This document shows, one piece after another, positions 47,754-57,892 of a DNA stretch of 64,000 nucleotides (positions within the stretch are counted from its first letter, which is position 1; each line of letters starts with the position of its first letter). The DNA is from VXNJ01 sp009840625. Lineage in GTDB: Bacteria > Chloroflexota > UBA11872 > VXNJ01. Position numbers and translations under genes: made by a program. The notes below the pieces were generated by a model. It was not told the DNA's origin. It saw nothing but the letters and a program-made list of their open reading frames with translations, and did not search any database. The DNA lies in NCBI GenBank assembly GCA_965207915.1, contig OZ242304.1:1178001-1242000 (forward strand). Direction: 5' to 3'.

Positions 47754-50407
47754 GCCGGCTTTCCATCCGACGCCTGCGGATCAACGGTTTCGGGCATTTC
47801 CGGGACTTGGATATCGGCCCGCTCGACGAGCGCGTGACGATCTTCGAAGGACCGAATGAAGCCGGCAAGAGCACGCTGCTCGAGTTCATTCGGACCATCC
47901 TCTTCGGGTTCCCGCGAAGGCGCGGCGACCGCTGGTTCCCGCCGCTTGCCGGAGGGCGTCACGGGGGCCTCATAGAACTTTCGAACGGCGCCGACGAAAT
48001 CACTTCGGTGACCCGGTACGAGGGCAAAGGGCGCGGGCCGGTCGAGATCTTCACCGCCGACGGCCAAGTCCGGGACGAAGAGTACCTGGCCGAACTGCTG
48101 GCGGTGCAGGGCGAAGACCTGTTCTCCAATCTCTATGCTTTCACCCTGGAAGAACTGCAGAGCGACGCCTTGCTGCGCGACGAAAACGTAAACCGTCAGA
48201 TTTACAGCGCCGGCGTGGGCGAGCGCAATCTCCCGCGGGCGCTCGCCGATCTGGACGACCGGCGCAAGGCAATCTACTCGCCGCGCGGCCGCAAGCACCG
48301 GCTGGCCGAGTTGCGCCGGCAGATAAGGGCCATCGACCTGCAGCTCGAACAGAGCCGCGGCCTGGCCAGCCGCTACGGCCGGATAAAGGAAGAGTTGGCC
48401 CGTTCCGAGCAGAATGCCGGCGAGCTACGCGCAGCCTCCGCCGAGTGCGCCGGCGGCCTTGAGGGCATTCAGCGCCTGCAGGCCGCCTGGGCAGATTTCG
48501 CCGAACTGCGATCACGCGAACGGGAGCTGGCCTCGGCCCCCGATCCGGGAACGCTGCCGGGGGACGCAGTCGCGCGCCTCAACGCCAACGATGAGCGGAT
48601 CCGGATCGGGCTTGCCGAGCACGACCGCGCCGAGCGGGAGCTGGCGGAAGCGCGCGCCGCGATTCCACGCGGGATCGATCCCCAGGCCCAGACCGGGAAC
48701 CTGGAGAGGCTCGAATCGCTGGTTCGCGGCCGATCCGCATTCACCTCATCGGTCCGGGACCTGCCGCAGCGCCGGGGCGAACTCGCCCGGCACGAGCGCG
48801 AACTGGCGGCAGCGCTGGCCGCGCTCGGACCGGACTGGACCGTCGAGCGGGCCGCCACGTTCCAGTTTTCAGAGAGCGACCGGGATGAGCTGGCGACGCT
48901 CTCCGGCGCGCTCGGCCGCAGCGCCGGAGAGGAACCCGACGGCCGCGGCATCGGCTTGGGCGGCGGGAACCGGGCCCGGTCAACCGCCGGAGCCCTGGCA
49001 ACCCTGCTCGGAATCGGCGGCGCCGGGGGCCTGCTCTGGGCCCAGCCGACCTATGTCGAACCCTCCACCGCCGCCAACCTTGCCCTGGTGACGATGGTCG
49101 CCATCGCCGCCGCCGGTCTCGGGGCCCTGCTGTTGGGCAACCCCGGACGGCGCCGGGCCTCGCGCGAACGGGAACACGCGCTTGGCGAATGGCGCGCCTG
49201 GCTCGCCCGCAAGCAACTCGATCCGAGCCTTGCCCCCGACCGGGCGGCCGGCCTGCAAGCGGGACTCGAGCGCGCCCGCGCGGCGCTCGAGAACACCCGC
49301 GCGTGGAGGGGGCGCATAGAGGCCATTGAGCGCGACATCTCCCGTTACACGGCCCTGGTTGGAGTCCTCGCCGAATCATTCGCTATCGGCGCCGGTACGG
49401 ACGACCCGGAGGGAACTGCCGACGACCTTATCCAATTGCACCGGCAAATCCCGCTCCGCCAGCGTGCGCTAGACGCGGCCCAAGCCGAACTGGCGCGGCG
49501 TCGCGACCACGTCGATTCCGGGCGCCGGTCGCGGGCCGAACTGCTCGCCGAGCTGGGCGTCCGGGACTCCGATCAACTGCGCCGGCACCGGTCCGAATCG
49601 GAGCGGCGCGAGCGGCTGCGGAGCGCGGCGGCGGCGGCCCGCGAGCGGCTGCGGAACCGGGTCGCCGACGGCCAAACCGTCGAGCAACTCCAGGAACAGC
49701 TCAACGCATCCGGCCCCGAAGAACTGCAAAACCGGGCCGCCGATGCCCGCGCCCGGCTGGAGGAGCTGGACTCCCAGCTGGAAGAAAACGCGCTCGGCCA
49801 GGGTGCGCTCAGGAACCAGTTACAGGATCTGGCTGCCGAGTCGGATTCGGACCGGCTGGCACAGGAACGCACGGTGCTGCAGTCTCGCATCGAGGACGCG
49901 GAGCGCGAATGGGTAGTGCTGACACTGGCCGGACAGCTCCTGGCCGAGGCGCAGCGGCGCTACGAGACCGATCGGCAGCCCGGCATCATTCGGACCGCGC
50001 AGTCGGTCTTCGCCAAGCTAAGCGCCGGCCGCTACCCTTCGATCCTGGCGCCGCTGGGATCCGACGAGATTGCCGTGCTGGACCGGGAGGGTTCCAGGAA
50101 AGAACCGCGCCAGCTGAGCCGCGGCACCCGCGAACAGCTCTACCTGGCGCTGCGCTTCGGGCTGATCGCCGAGCTTGGTCGCAAATTGCCGGCGCTGCCG
50201 GTAGCGGTGGACGAAATCCTGGTCAATTTCGATCCCGAACGGGCGTTGCGGTCGGCCGCGGCGCTGCTTGATCTTTCGCGGACGAACCAGCTGCTGGTAT
50301 TTACCTGCCACCCGCAGACCCTCGAGCTATTCGCTCGAGCCGCGCGCGACCTGGCGGTGCCGGCCCCGGCGGTGATCGAACTCCCGGCCGGGACAAGACG
50401 GCGCTAG
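47750..50407 (+). CDS. YhaN/SbcC-like AAA ATPase with central membrane pair
   Basis: 885 residues. N-terminal Walker A G-P-N-E-A-G-K-S-T at about residue 35, long coiled coils, and a C-terminal half with signature-like L-S-R-G-T-R-E-Q-L-Y-L-A-L-R and Walker B V-A-V-D-E-I-L-V-N-F. In the middle (about residues 405-460) are two hydrophobic segments (A-L-A-T-L-L-G-I-G-G-A-G-G-L-L, and V-T-M-V-A-I-A-A-A-G-L-G-A-L-L) where Rad50/SbcC would have a hook, so it may be bound to the membrane. Starts by ATGA overlap. Confidence 0.88.
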   Translation: MSRLSIRRLRINGFGHFRDLDIGPLDERVTIFEGPNEAGKSTLLEFIRTILFGFPRRRGDRWFPPLAGGRHGGLIELSNGADEITSVTRYEGKGRGPVEIFTADGQVRDEEYLAELLAVQGEDLFSNLYAFTLEELQSDALLRDENVNRQIYSAGVGERNLPRALADLDDRRKAIYSPRGRKHRLAELRRQIRAIDLQLEQSRGLASRYGRIKEELARSEQNAGELRAASAECAGGLEGIQRLQAAWADFAELRSRERELASAPDPGTLPGDAVARLNANDERIRIGLAEHDRAERELAEARAAIPRGIDPQAQTGNLERLESLVRGRSAFTSSVRDLPQRRGELARHERELAAALAALGPDWTVERAATFQFSESDRDELATLSGALGRSAGEEPDGRGIGLGGGNRARSTAGALATLLGIGGAGGLLWAQPTYVEPSTAANLALVTMVAIAAAGLGALLLGNPGRRRASREREHALGEWRAWLARKQLDPSLAPDRAAGLQAGLERARAALENTRAWRGRIEAIERDISRYTALVGVLAESFAIGAGTDDPEGTADDLIQLHRQIPLRQRALDAAQAELARRRDHVDSGRRSRAELLAELGVRDSDQLRRHRSESERRERLRSAAAAARERLRNRVADGQTVEQLQEQLNASGPEELQNRAADARARLEELDSQLEENALGQGALRNQLQDLAAESDSDRLAQERTVLQSRIEDAEREWVVLTLAGQLLAEAQRRYETDRQPGIIRTAQSVFAKLSAGRYPSILAPLGSDEIAVLDREGSRKEPRQLSRGTREQLYLALRFGLIAELGRKLPALPVAVDEILVNFDPERALRSAAALLDLSRTNQLLVFTCHPQTLELFARAARDLAVPAPAVIELPAGTRRR

Positions 50408-50453
50408 CCGCAAATGTCCCGTGCGACCGGCCCCGACCGCAGGGAGTGACTCG

Positions 50454-51329
50454 GTGTCGACGCCGGCCCTGATCATGGTTCTGCTCTCCGGAGTGGCCCA
50501 CGTCGGGTGGAACTACCTGATGACGCGAGCCGGCGATCAGGAGGCATTCGTCTGGTGGATGCAGGTGGCCATGGCGGTGCTGTTCGCGCCGCTGGCGCTG
50601 CTGATTTTTCTGTCTGAGCCGATCTCCCCGCTGGGATGGCTGTTCGTCTTCGGAACCACGCTGATACACACGTTCTATTTCTTGTTCCTGGCGCGCGGCT
50701 ACGCCAGCGGGGATCTTTCTCAGGTCTATCCGATCGCCCGCGGCACCGGCCCGGCGCTTGTTCCGATCCTGGGCGTCCTGCTGCTGGGCGAGAAAGTGTC
50801 GCTGCCCGCCGTGGCGGGCATCGCCGCGATAGTCGCCGGGGTGTTGTTCGTCTACTGGACCGGCCGCATGGCCAGCATCCTGACCGACCCCCTGCAGTTC
50901 CTAAGTGAGCCCGGCGTCCGCTACGCGATCGCCACCGGGATCTGCATATCCGGTTATTCGATCTGGGACAAGCTCGGGGTGGAGCACGTTGCCCCCTTTC
51001 TCTACATGCACCTGATGTCTTTGGGGGTCGCAATCATGCTCGCCCCCTACATCGTGCGCAGGCGCGGCATTCCCGCCCTTTGGTCGGCCTGGCGGGCCAA
51101 CCCGCGCGCGATCGCCGCTGCTGCGGTGCTGACCTTCCTGGCCTATGGGCTGGTCCTCTCGGCCCTGCAACTGGCGCAGGTAAGCTACGTCTGGCCGGCC
51201 CGGGAGATCGGAATCGTAATCGCGGTGGTTTTGGGGAGCCTGGTGCTGAAGGAACCTTCTGGCCGCGGGCGCCTGCTGGGATCCTGCCTTATCGTCCTGG
51301 GGATCGGCACGATCGCGGTTTTCCCTTGA
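50454..51329 (+). CDS. DMT-superfamily (EamA) transporter
   Basis: 291 residues with about 10 membrane helices in two EamA repeats (G-V-A-H-V-G-W-N-Y near the start; I-A-R-G-T-G-P-A-L-V-P-I-L-G-V-L-L-L-G-E-K in repeat 1, V-I-A-V-V-L-G-S-L-V-L-K-E in repeat 2). Exports or moves metabolites. GTG start with GGGAG 7 bases upstream. Convergent with the acylase. Confidence 0.88.
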   Translation: MSTPALIMVLLSGVAHVGWNYLMTRAGDQEAFVWWMQVAMAVLFAPLALLIFLSEPISPLGWLFVFGTTLIHTFYFLFLARGYASGDLSQVYPIARGTGPALVPILGVLLLGEKVSLPAVAGIAAIVAGVLFVYWTGRMASILTDPLQFLSEPGVRYAIATGICISGYSIWDKLGVEHVAPFLYMHLMSLGVAIMLAPYIVRRRGIPALWSAWRANPRAIAAAAVLTFLAYGLVLSALQLAQVSYVWPAREIGIVIAVVLGSLVLKEPSGRGRLLGSCLIVLGIGTIAVFP

Positions 51330-51333
51330 GAGC

Positions 51334-53679
51334 CTATCCGTCGGCGCTCCTCGATTCAATCTCCGCGGGCCGCAGCCACAACTCCCTGACGACCGCCTCC
51401 TCGATAGCCTCCGGCCGCCAGGCAATCGGAACGCCATCACCCTGCAACCACAGTCGCAGCTGATCGTCATAGTGCGGCGAGGCCGGATTCCCGGACTGGC
51501 CGCCCGGAAGGCAGAAGCGCGAGTTCTCCCACTCGCCGGTGTCCACGACCACCCGCAGCGACGGACTAACTAAGGGTTCGGCGAGCGGATCATCCGGGGG
51601 CGAGAGCGCCTGCAAAATCGTATTTCCATCACCCCCGACCCGGTGCGGACCGCGGTTGAAGATCGCGCCCAGTAACGGTACCGACCCGATCGGATGGTGC
51701 AGCGTCAATGGCCGGATCCGGCCCCAGCTCCAGGATTCCGGGTTCCGCCCGCCGCGCCTCCGGAGCGTCCTCAACGAGTCGGTCAGCGCGACGCCGATCA
51801 CCGCCTCCCAACCCTCGTCAAACCAACCACCGGGCTGTTCTTTCAGCAGTCGCGCGGTGTGCCCGTCGCGCCGGGCAATGAGCAGCGTGAAGGGGGCGAT
51901 CCCGGCGTTGGACCGGCCCAGCGCCCAGTCCCAGGCCTTGGGAGCCCGCGCTTTGACGATCGCGGTCCCCATTGCTCCACAGAAAAGCGCAAACACGCTC
52001 GCCGCCGGCGATTGGGCGTCCATCCGGCCGTCCCAGGACGCGAGCAGGGCCTGCGCGGCGGCGGCGTCGCGATCTTGCGGCGAAACCGCCAGCACCGCGC
52101 TCCGCATTTCCTTCCAGGACTCGGATTCAACATCCAACTGCAGGCGCATCGTATCTTTCACACCCCAGCCGTCGCGTTCACCCAAGGCATCGAGAATGCG
52201 CCGCGCCCGGTAGCCGTCGACGAAATCTGCGCCCAGCCATGGGCCTCCCTCCCGGGCGGGACTGTTGTTGGCGGTGGCGATTACCCCGGACTCAGGATCG
52301 CGGGCGGAGGGAAGTTCGGAATGCGGGACCGGTTCCCCGTCCCATCCGCCGCCCGCCGGCCAGCCCGGCAACGGGACTGTCCCGAATCCGCGGCGGCGGA
52401 TCGGAACGCTTCCCATCATCTGCCAGCCGATCCGGCCGTCCCGGCAGGCAAAGACCATGCTCAGAGTGGAGAGCGGCCAGTCGGCGCAGGCATGGCGAAA
52501 CTGATCGAACGTCCGCGCCCGGTGGATGTCGAGCATGCCCCGGACCGGCAGCGGATTGAGCCAGATTGCTCGCAGCGAGAGCGCCTCGCCGCCGGGGCCG
52601 TGGGCCACGATCGGCCCGCGCGGCGTCTCAAGCACGCGCTCGACAACGTCGGCCGCCCGCTTGACCCGAATGGTCTCGCGCCGCTCTGAACAGGCGACGA
52701 ACCCTTCTCCTTCACGCACGCTCCGGCCATCCGGTGAGAGCTGCTCGATGAACAGGTCAGTGGTATCGGCCAGGGTGGCGGTAACGCCCCAGGCACAGTG
52801 GCCGTTGTGCCCGGCCGGAAACGCCGGCCCGCCGACGTAGGTGGCGCCGGCGGCCGACCAGTCCGGGGTGCCCACTCGGGCCAGATACCAGTGCGGCGGG
52901 AGCATCGGCCGCAGGTGTGGATCGTTTGCCAGGATCGGGCTGCCGGCGGCGGTCTTGGTTGCCGCCAGCGCCCAGGCGTTGGAGCCGCCGAAACCGCCGA
53001 CGATCTCCCGCAGCGCCCCAAGGTCCTGGGACAGGCGGTCCACGATTTGGCCCTGTGGCGCCCCGGGCGGGACCGCCACCGGATGCTCCGGGCGGTAGGT
53101 CGGGTCCAGATCGGCCAGCGCCGCCGGTCCGTCCGCGCATAGGACCTGGAGGCGCGCCAGCTCGATATCCCAGTTAGAAGCCAGCGCCAGAGCATGCAAC
53201 TTGGCGGCCCCGATCACGTCGACGAGCGTGTAGGGCGTCGGCCGCGAGCGCAGCAGCAGGAATTCGTGCGGGCGACGGCGCAGCCCCCGTTGCACGCCGG
53301 CGTTGACCCCCCTGGCAAAAGCCTCCAAGTTGGCTTTTATCTCAGGGTCGATTTGTTCGGCCTGACGGCGTGCGGAATCCGCCAGCCCGAGTCGCCGCGC
53401 GACCCGGTCCAGGGGCAGGCCGGCCGAACCGATTAGTTCGGAGAGGGTCCCACGGAATACCCGCTGCATCAGCTCCAACTGGAACGCCCGGTCCTGTCCC
53501 TGGCAGAAACCGACTCCAAACCAGGCGTCGGGATCGCTCCGGGCCTGGATGTAGGGGATGCCATAGCGGTCGCGGCCGATCGAAACCGGTTCGCCGACTC
53601 CGGATACTGTGAGTTCGCCGGAGGCAATCGGCAGTCGTCGCCCCAGTGCAAACCCGAACATCCGGGCAAGTAGCTTCAA
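51334..53679 (-). CDS. Penicillin-acylase-family Ntn hydrolase
   Basis: 781 residues. Precursor of the penicillin/acyl-homoserine-lactone/glutaryl acylase group: a short alpha part, then G-G-S-N-A-W with the autoproteolytic/catalytic Ser near residue 233, followed by N-D-P-H-L and A-G-H-N-G-H-C-A-W-G. Members hydrolyse amides such as penicillin G, AHL signals or capreomycin-like compounds. Family members are usually exported, but here the N-terminus has only an amphipathic M-K-L-L-A-R-M-F-G-F and no clear signal. Flanked by two DMT exporters. Confidence 0.9.
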   Translation of the reverse strand: MKLLARMFGFALGRRLPIASGELTVSGVGEPVSIGRDRYGIPYIQARSDPDAWFGVGFCQGQDRAFQLELMQRVFRGTLSELIGSAGLPLDRVARRLGLADSARRQAEQIDPEIKANLEAFARGVNAGVQRGLRRRPHEFLLLRSRPTPYTLVDVIGAAKLHALALASNWDIELARLQVLCADGPAALADLDPTYRPEHPVAVPPGAPQGQIVDRLSQDLGALREIVGGFGGSNAWALAATKTAAGSPILANDPHLRPMLPPHWYLARVGTPDWSAAGATYVGGPAFPAGHNGHCAWGVTATLADTTDLFIEQLSPDGRSVREGEGFVACSERRETIRVKRAADVVERVLETPRGPIVAHGPGGEALSLRAIWLNPLPVRGMLDIHRARTFDQFRHACADWPLSTLSMVFACRDGRIGWQMMGSVPIRRRGFGTVPLPGWPAGGGWDGEPVPHSELPSARDPESGVIATANNSPAREGGPWLGADFVDGYRARRILDALGERDGWGVKDTMRLQLDVESESWKEMRSAVLAVSPQDRDAAAAQALLASWDGRMDAQSPAASVFALFCGAMGTAIVKARAPKAWDWALGRSNAGIAPFTLLIARRDGHTARLLKEQPGGWFDEGWEAVIGVALTDSLRTLRRRGGRNPESWSWGRIRPLTLHHPIGSVPLLGAIFNRGPHRVGGDGNTILQALSPPDDPLAEPLVSPSLRVVVDTGEWENSRFCLPGGQSGNPASPHYDDQLRLWLQGDGVPIAWRPEAIEEAVVRELWLRPAEIESRSADG

Positions 53680-53756
53680 CCGTCCCGTCCCTGCGCGCGC
53701 TATCCGGCAACAGCCTCTATGTTCGCCGCCGTGCCCTGTGCCGAGTCAAGCCGGCC

Positions 53757-54647
53757 TCAGGCGGCGGTTAACAGCAGGATCACTCCGCCCACGGCCACGA
53801 TCACCCCGAGGGCCTGGCGGCGGCTGGGCTTCTCGTCCAGAAACAGAGTCGCTAACAGCAGCCCAAACACCGGTGAAAGCGCCGCCAGCACCCCCACCCG
53901 GGCGGCCCCGATTTCCTGGATTGCGAAAAAGATCAGCGATGCCGAAAAGGTTATTCCCACTGCTCCGCCCAGGAGCCCACGCAGGGTTTGAGCCCGGGTC
54001 GGCATTCGCCGAGGCGTTCCGGGCGGCTCGCGCGCCAGCAGGGCAATACCGGCCACCACCAGCGATGCTGGCATGCGCACCGCGTTGGCGGCCACCGGGT
54101 GCCCGTCCCCGATCCCGATTCGGATAAGCACTAGGTCCAGACCCCAGACCGCCGCCACCCCGCTCGCCAGCGCCACCCCCAGCCAGAACCGACGCGTTCC
54201 GAATTCGGATTCGCCCTGTCCGGCGCCACCCCGGGACGTGACCAAGGCAACACCGCCGACCGTGATCAACGCCGCCCAGACTAGAGCCAGACTGACCGCC
54301 TCGTCGAGGATCAACCAGGCCCACAGCACCGCGAATAGAGTGGCAAAGTTCCCCAGGGTATAGGCGCGGGCCAGGCCGATCAGACGCATGCTGTGGATCA
54401 TCCCGGCGTCGGCCAGTCCGATCCCGGCAAAGGCCGAAGCGATCAGGGCCGCGTAGTTGTGCCAGCCGAATTCGCCCAGGGTTGATCCCAGGCCCAGCGT
54501 CATGAGCAGGATTGGAAAGATCAGCGCCGATGGCAGCAGGCGGAGCAGGTTGGTCCTGAACACGCTCAGATGAGCCAGTAGCGGGCGCGAGATTACGAAT
54601 CCGGCGCTCCAGGAGAACGCGGCCACAATGACCGCGGCCTCGTGCAT
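53757..54647 (-). CDS. DMT-superfamily (EamA) transporter
   Basis: 296 residues, about 10 helices in two EamA units (T-L-G-N-F-A-T-L-F-A-V-L-W-A-W-L-I-L-D-E-A in the first and A-L-S-P-V-F-G-L-L-L-A-T-L-F-L-D-E-K in the second). Probably an exporter, substrate unknown. It follows glyA by 15 bases on the same strand and precedes the acylase gene by 77. Confidence 0.88.
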   Translation of the reverse strand: MHEAAVIVAAFSWSAGFVISRPLLAHLSVFRTNLLRLLPSALIFPILLMTLGLGSTLGEFGWHNYAALIASAFAGIGLADAGMIHSMRLIGLARAYTLGNFATLFAVLWAWLILDEAVSLALVWAALITVGGVALVTSRGGAGQGESEFGTRRFWLGVALASGVAAVWGLDLVLIRIGIGDGHPVAANAVRMPASLVVAGIALLAREPPGTPRRMPTRAQTLRGLLGGAVGITFSASLIFFAIQEIGAARVGVLAALSPVFGLLLATLFLDEKPSRRQALGVIVAVGGVILLLTAA

Positions 54648-54662
54648 GAGTGCGGTGGCGGT

Positions 54663-55961
54663 TTAGGTCCGGTCGATCGCCGGGACCGGGAACCTGCCCG
54701 CTAGCTCACGGACCTCCAGCGCGATCTCGGCAAGCTCTTCCGGCTCGTCGGCGGCGGCAGCGACCCGCGCAATCCAGGCTGCGATCTGCCGCATCTCGTC
54801 CGGCCCCATTCCTCGGGTGGTCAGCGCCGGAGTCCCCAGCCGAATCCCTGAGGCGATGTAGGGCTTGCGGGTCTCGCGCGGGACGGTGTTCTTGTTAGTG
54901 GTGATATCGGCCGCTTCCAAGACCCGCTGCATCTTCTTGCCGGAGGGGCCGTCGGCTCCGAAATCAAGCAGCACGATGTGGTTGTCGGTGCCGCCGGAAA
55001 CAACCCTGAGCCCGGCTTCGGAAAGCGAGTCGGCCAGCACCGCCGCGTTCCTAACGACCGCTTCCGCGTAATTGGCAAATTCCGGACGCAGGGCCTCGCC
55101 GAAGGCGACCGCCTTGGCCGCGATCACGTTCATGAACGGGCCGCCCTGGATGCCGGGGAACACGAGTCGATCGACTTGCTTGGCATGCTCCTGCCGGCAG
55201 ATTAAGAGGCCGCCGCGCGGTCCGCGCAGCGACTTGTGGGTCGAACTGGTTACGAAATCGCAGTGCTCGACCGGATTGGGGTGCACCCCGCCGGCCACCA
55301 AGCCCGCGATGTGGGCCATGTCGCACATGTGCAGGGCGCCGACCCGGTCGGCGATCTCGGCAAAGCGCGCGAAATCGATGGTGCGTGGATAGGCGGTCGC
55401 GCCGGAGACGATCAATTTGGGACGATGCTCGAGCGCAACCGCCTCGACCTGGTCGTAGTCGATCAGCTCGGTCGCCGGATCGACGCCGTAGGAAACCACG
55501 TCGTAGAGGCCGCCCGAAAAGTTCATCGGGTGCCCGTGAGTGAGGTGGCCGCCGTGGGCCAGCGAGAGTCCCATCAGGGTGTCGCCGGGTTCAAGGACCG
55601 CCATGTAGACGGCCATGTTTGGGGCCGAACCCGAATGCGGTTGAACGTTCACGTGATCGCCGCCGAAGAGCTCCAGGGCGCGCTCGCGGGCCAGGCGCTC
55701 GACGGCGTCCACGTTCTCGCAGCCGCCGTAGTAGCGCCGGCCCGGATACCCTTCGGCGTACTTGTTGGTAAACACCGTGCCCAGGGTCTCGATCACCGCC
55801 CGCGAAGCATAGTTTTCGGAGGCGATCAACTCCAGCCCGTTGACCTGACGATGCTCCTCCGACCGCAGAGCGGCGTTGACCTCGGGATCGACTGTTGCAA
55901 GCCCCGGGTCGGCAAGGGTCGCGGTGGGGGTTTTCAAGGTGTCATCCGGCCGTTCTGGCAA
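54663..55961 (-). CDS. glyA: Serine hydroxymethyltransferase
   Basis: 432 residues. Converts serine and tetrahydrofolate to glycine and methylene-THF. L-I-A-S-E-N-Y-A-S near residue 48, the PLP lysine in S-S-T-H-K-S-L-R-G-P-R-G-G and T-N-K-N-T-V-P near residue 355 are diagnostic. Start is TTG at 55961 or another TTG 24 bases later; neither has a strong SD. A one-carbon gene with no folate partner nearby. Confidence 0.95.
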   Translation of the reverse strand: MPERPDDTLKTPTATLADPGLATVDPEVNAALRSEEHRQVNGLELIASENYASRAVIETLGTVFTNKYAEGYPGRRYYGGCENVDAVERLARERALELFGGDHVNVQPHSGSAPNMAVYMAVLEPGDTLMGLSLAHGGHLTHGHPMNFSGGLYDVVSYGVDPATELIDYDQVEAVALEHRPKLIVSGATAYPRTIDFARFAEIADRVGALHMCDMAHIAGLVAGGVHPNPVEHCDFVTSSTHKSLRGPRGGLLICRQEHAKQVDRLVFPGIQGGPFMNVIAAKAVAFGEALRPEFANYAEAVVRNAAVLADSLSEAGLRVVSGGTDNHIVLLDFGADGPSGKKMQRVLEAADITTNKNTVPRETRKPYIASGIRLGTPALTTRGMGPDEMRQIAAWIARVAAAADEPEELAEIALEVRELAGRFPVPAIDRT

Positions 55962-56022
55962 ATCCGACCAATGTTATTGCCCCTACCGTCGTCGCGGCGC
56001 GACCGGTAGCCATAGGCGCGGC

Positions 56023-57447
56023 TCACCGTGGGCTGCTTCGCCGCGTCTCCTGACCTGCCGTCCGCATCTCCTTTTCGAACGCATGCGCGAGCTGGAGAAC
56101 GCCGAAATCGTCGCGCGGCCGGCCGACTATCTGTAGTCCCACCGGGAGTCCTTCAGGGGTCGTGCCGGCCGGTACGGAGGCGGCCGGAGTTCCGAGCAGC
56201 GAAATCCAGGCGCATGATCCCATCCACTCGGTGTAGTTGCCCATGGCAACACCCGCGATTTCGGTGGGGTACTCCACCTCGACGTCGAATGGCGGCACCT
56301 GGCTGACCGGCAAGGCCAGGAACTCGTAGCGCTTAAAGAACGCGTTCATTCGATCAAGCACTCCTGTCCAGCAACGGGTCGCCTCGGCGAGCCCCTGCGC
56401 ATCTAGGACCCTGCCCTGCTCGATATTCCAGATGACGGTGTTCTTCATGTCCGCCCGGTGCCGGTCGAGCAGGGGGCCCCAGTTGAACTCGAAGAACCAG
56501 CCCCGCCAGCGATCGAACGCCATCGCGGCGCCATCCATGTCCGGACCCGCATCGTCAACGTGGCAGCCGAGCCGTTCCAGCACGCGGCGCGCCGGGGCGA
56601 GCGACGCCGGAACCACCGGGTCAAAGGGGAGGCCGCCGAAGTCCATGCTCCAGGCCACCCTCGCGCCGCCAAAGTCCCGGTCCAGCGGCCGCCGGAACGC
56701 TTCTCCGGGTTCCGCCAGCGAGAGCGGCGCCCGCGAATCCGGTCCGGCGATCGCGCTCAGCATCAGCGCGACGTCGGCCGCGCTTCTGGCCATCGGCCCC
56801 TGCACCGGAACCGGAAACCACGGCGCGGCGTCGGGCCAGGCCGGGACCCTGCCGGGCGTTGGCCGCAGGCCCACGACCCCGCAGAAACTTGCCGGGTTCC
56901 TCAGCGAGCCCCCGTAGTCGCTGCCATCTGCTATCGGGACCATTCCTGAGGCGAGCGCCGCCGCGGCACCGCCGCTGCTGCCGCCGCAGGTCTTGGATTC
57001 GTCCAAGGGGTTGCGGGTCGGTCCGAAGACCTGGTTGAAGGTCTGCGAGCCGGCCCCGAATTCAGGCGTGTTGGTCTTGCCGACGGTGATCGCCCCCGCC
57101 GCCCGCAATCGCTCCACGATCAATGCGTTTTCTTCCGGGACAAAGTCAGTGAAGATCGGCGACCCGAAGGTCGTCCGGATGCCGCGGGTGAGCGTCAGAT
57201 CCTTGTGGGCTACGGGCAGGCCGTGAAGCGGGCCGAGCTGGTCGCCCGCAGCCACCGCCCGATCGGCCTTCTCCGCTTCCCGGAGCAGTGTTTTTTCGGG
57301 AAGAAGGGTGACAATGGCGTTCAGGCGCGGATTCGCAGCCGTGATCCGGGCCAGGTGCCCATGCATGATCTCGACGGCCGAAACCTCGCGCCGGGCGACC
57401 AATCGCGCCAGCTCTCGAGCCGCAGTTCCGCACAGTCCCGAAGTCAT
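56023..57447 (-). CDS. Amidase-signature family hydrolase
   Basis: 474 residues. Catalytic Lys in V-A-H-K-D-L, cis-Ser in G-G-S-S-G-G-A-A-A-A-L and Ser nucleophile in G-S-D-Y-G-G-S-L-R. Hydrolyses an amide (fatty acid, aryl, or other); GatA is unlikely as no gatB/C is near. Starts at ATG 57447 or GTG 57477, SD weak for both. Confidence 0.88.
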   Translation of the reverse strand: MTSGLCGTAARELARLVARREVSAVEIMHGHLARITAANPRLNAIVTLLPEKTLLREAEKADRAVAAGDQLGPLHGLPVAHKDLTLTRGIRTTFGSPIFTDFVPEENALIVERLRAAGAITVGKTNTPEFGAGSQTFNQVFGPTRNPLDESKTCGGSSGGAAAALASGMVPIADGSDYGGSLRNPASFCGVVGLRPTPGRVPAWPDAAPWFPVPVQGPMARSAADVALMLSAIAGPDSRAPLSLAEPGEAFRRPLDRDFGGARVAWSMDFGGLPFDPVVPASLAPARRVLERLGCHVDDAGPDMDGAAMAFDRWRGWFFEFNWGPLLDRHRADMKNTVIWNIEQGRVLDAQGLAEATRCWTGVLDRMNAFFKRYEFLALPVSQVPPFDVEVEYPTEIAGVAMGNYTEWMGSCAWISLLGTPAASVPAGTTPEGLPVGLQIVGRPRDDFGVLQLAHAFEKEMRTAGQETRRSSPR

Positions 57448-57892
57448 CAGAGCGGCGGTCGGCGGGGTTCGTCCCACCCCAGGCTAGGGGCGAAGCGGGA
57501 TGCCACGCTGACCATTAGACGAACCCGGGAAGAGAGTGGGGTGTCTCCTCCCGCTGCGCTCTGACGCGCGCAGGGCGCTACCCGGCTGCTGGCGGGATGT
57601 CGCCCCACTTTGGTGAAACGGGCGCCGCGCTCCCTGTCCGGACTGGCCCCAAATCCGAGTCCGAACCATGGCCGGATTTGGTACTGGCCAATCCCGCAAT
57701 CGAATTCGGCAAATTCATGTTTGAGGCCGATCGGGCCGCACGGTCTCATTGCAACTTTCTTCATCGGGCTTTGGCGCTGACCATGAACACCTGGGTCGGG
57801 GTGGACCGGCAAACGGCGCCAATGTAGGTGAATTTGTGGGGCAATCGGCATTATCTCCACCCGCCGCCATCGCCCCTCCGAGCCGCATAATC
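57448..57892. other. Divergent gap between the amidase and MFS genes
   Basis: About 445 bases. Plus-strand frames run through the second half, including one in phase with the MFS protein, but they lack a coding look and a good SD. GTGGGG (57536-57541) and CCCCAC (57603-57608) could make a large stem. No gene called. Confidence 0.4.
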
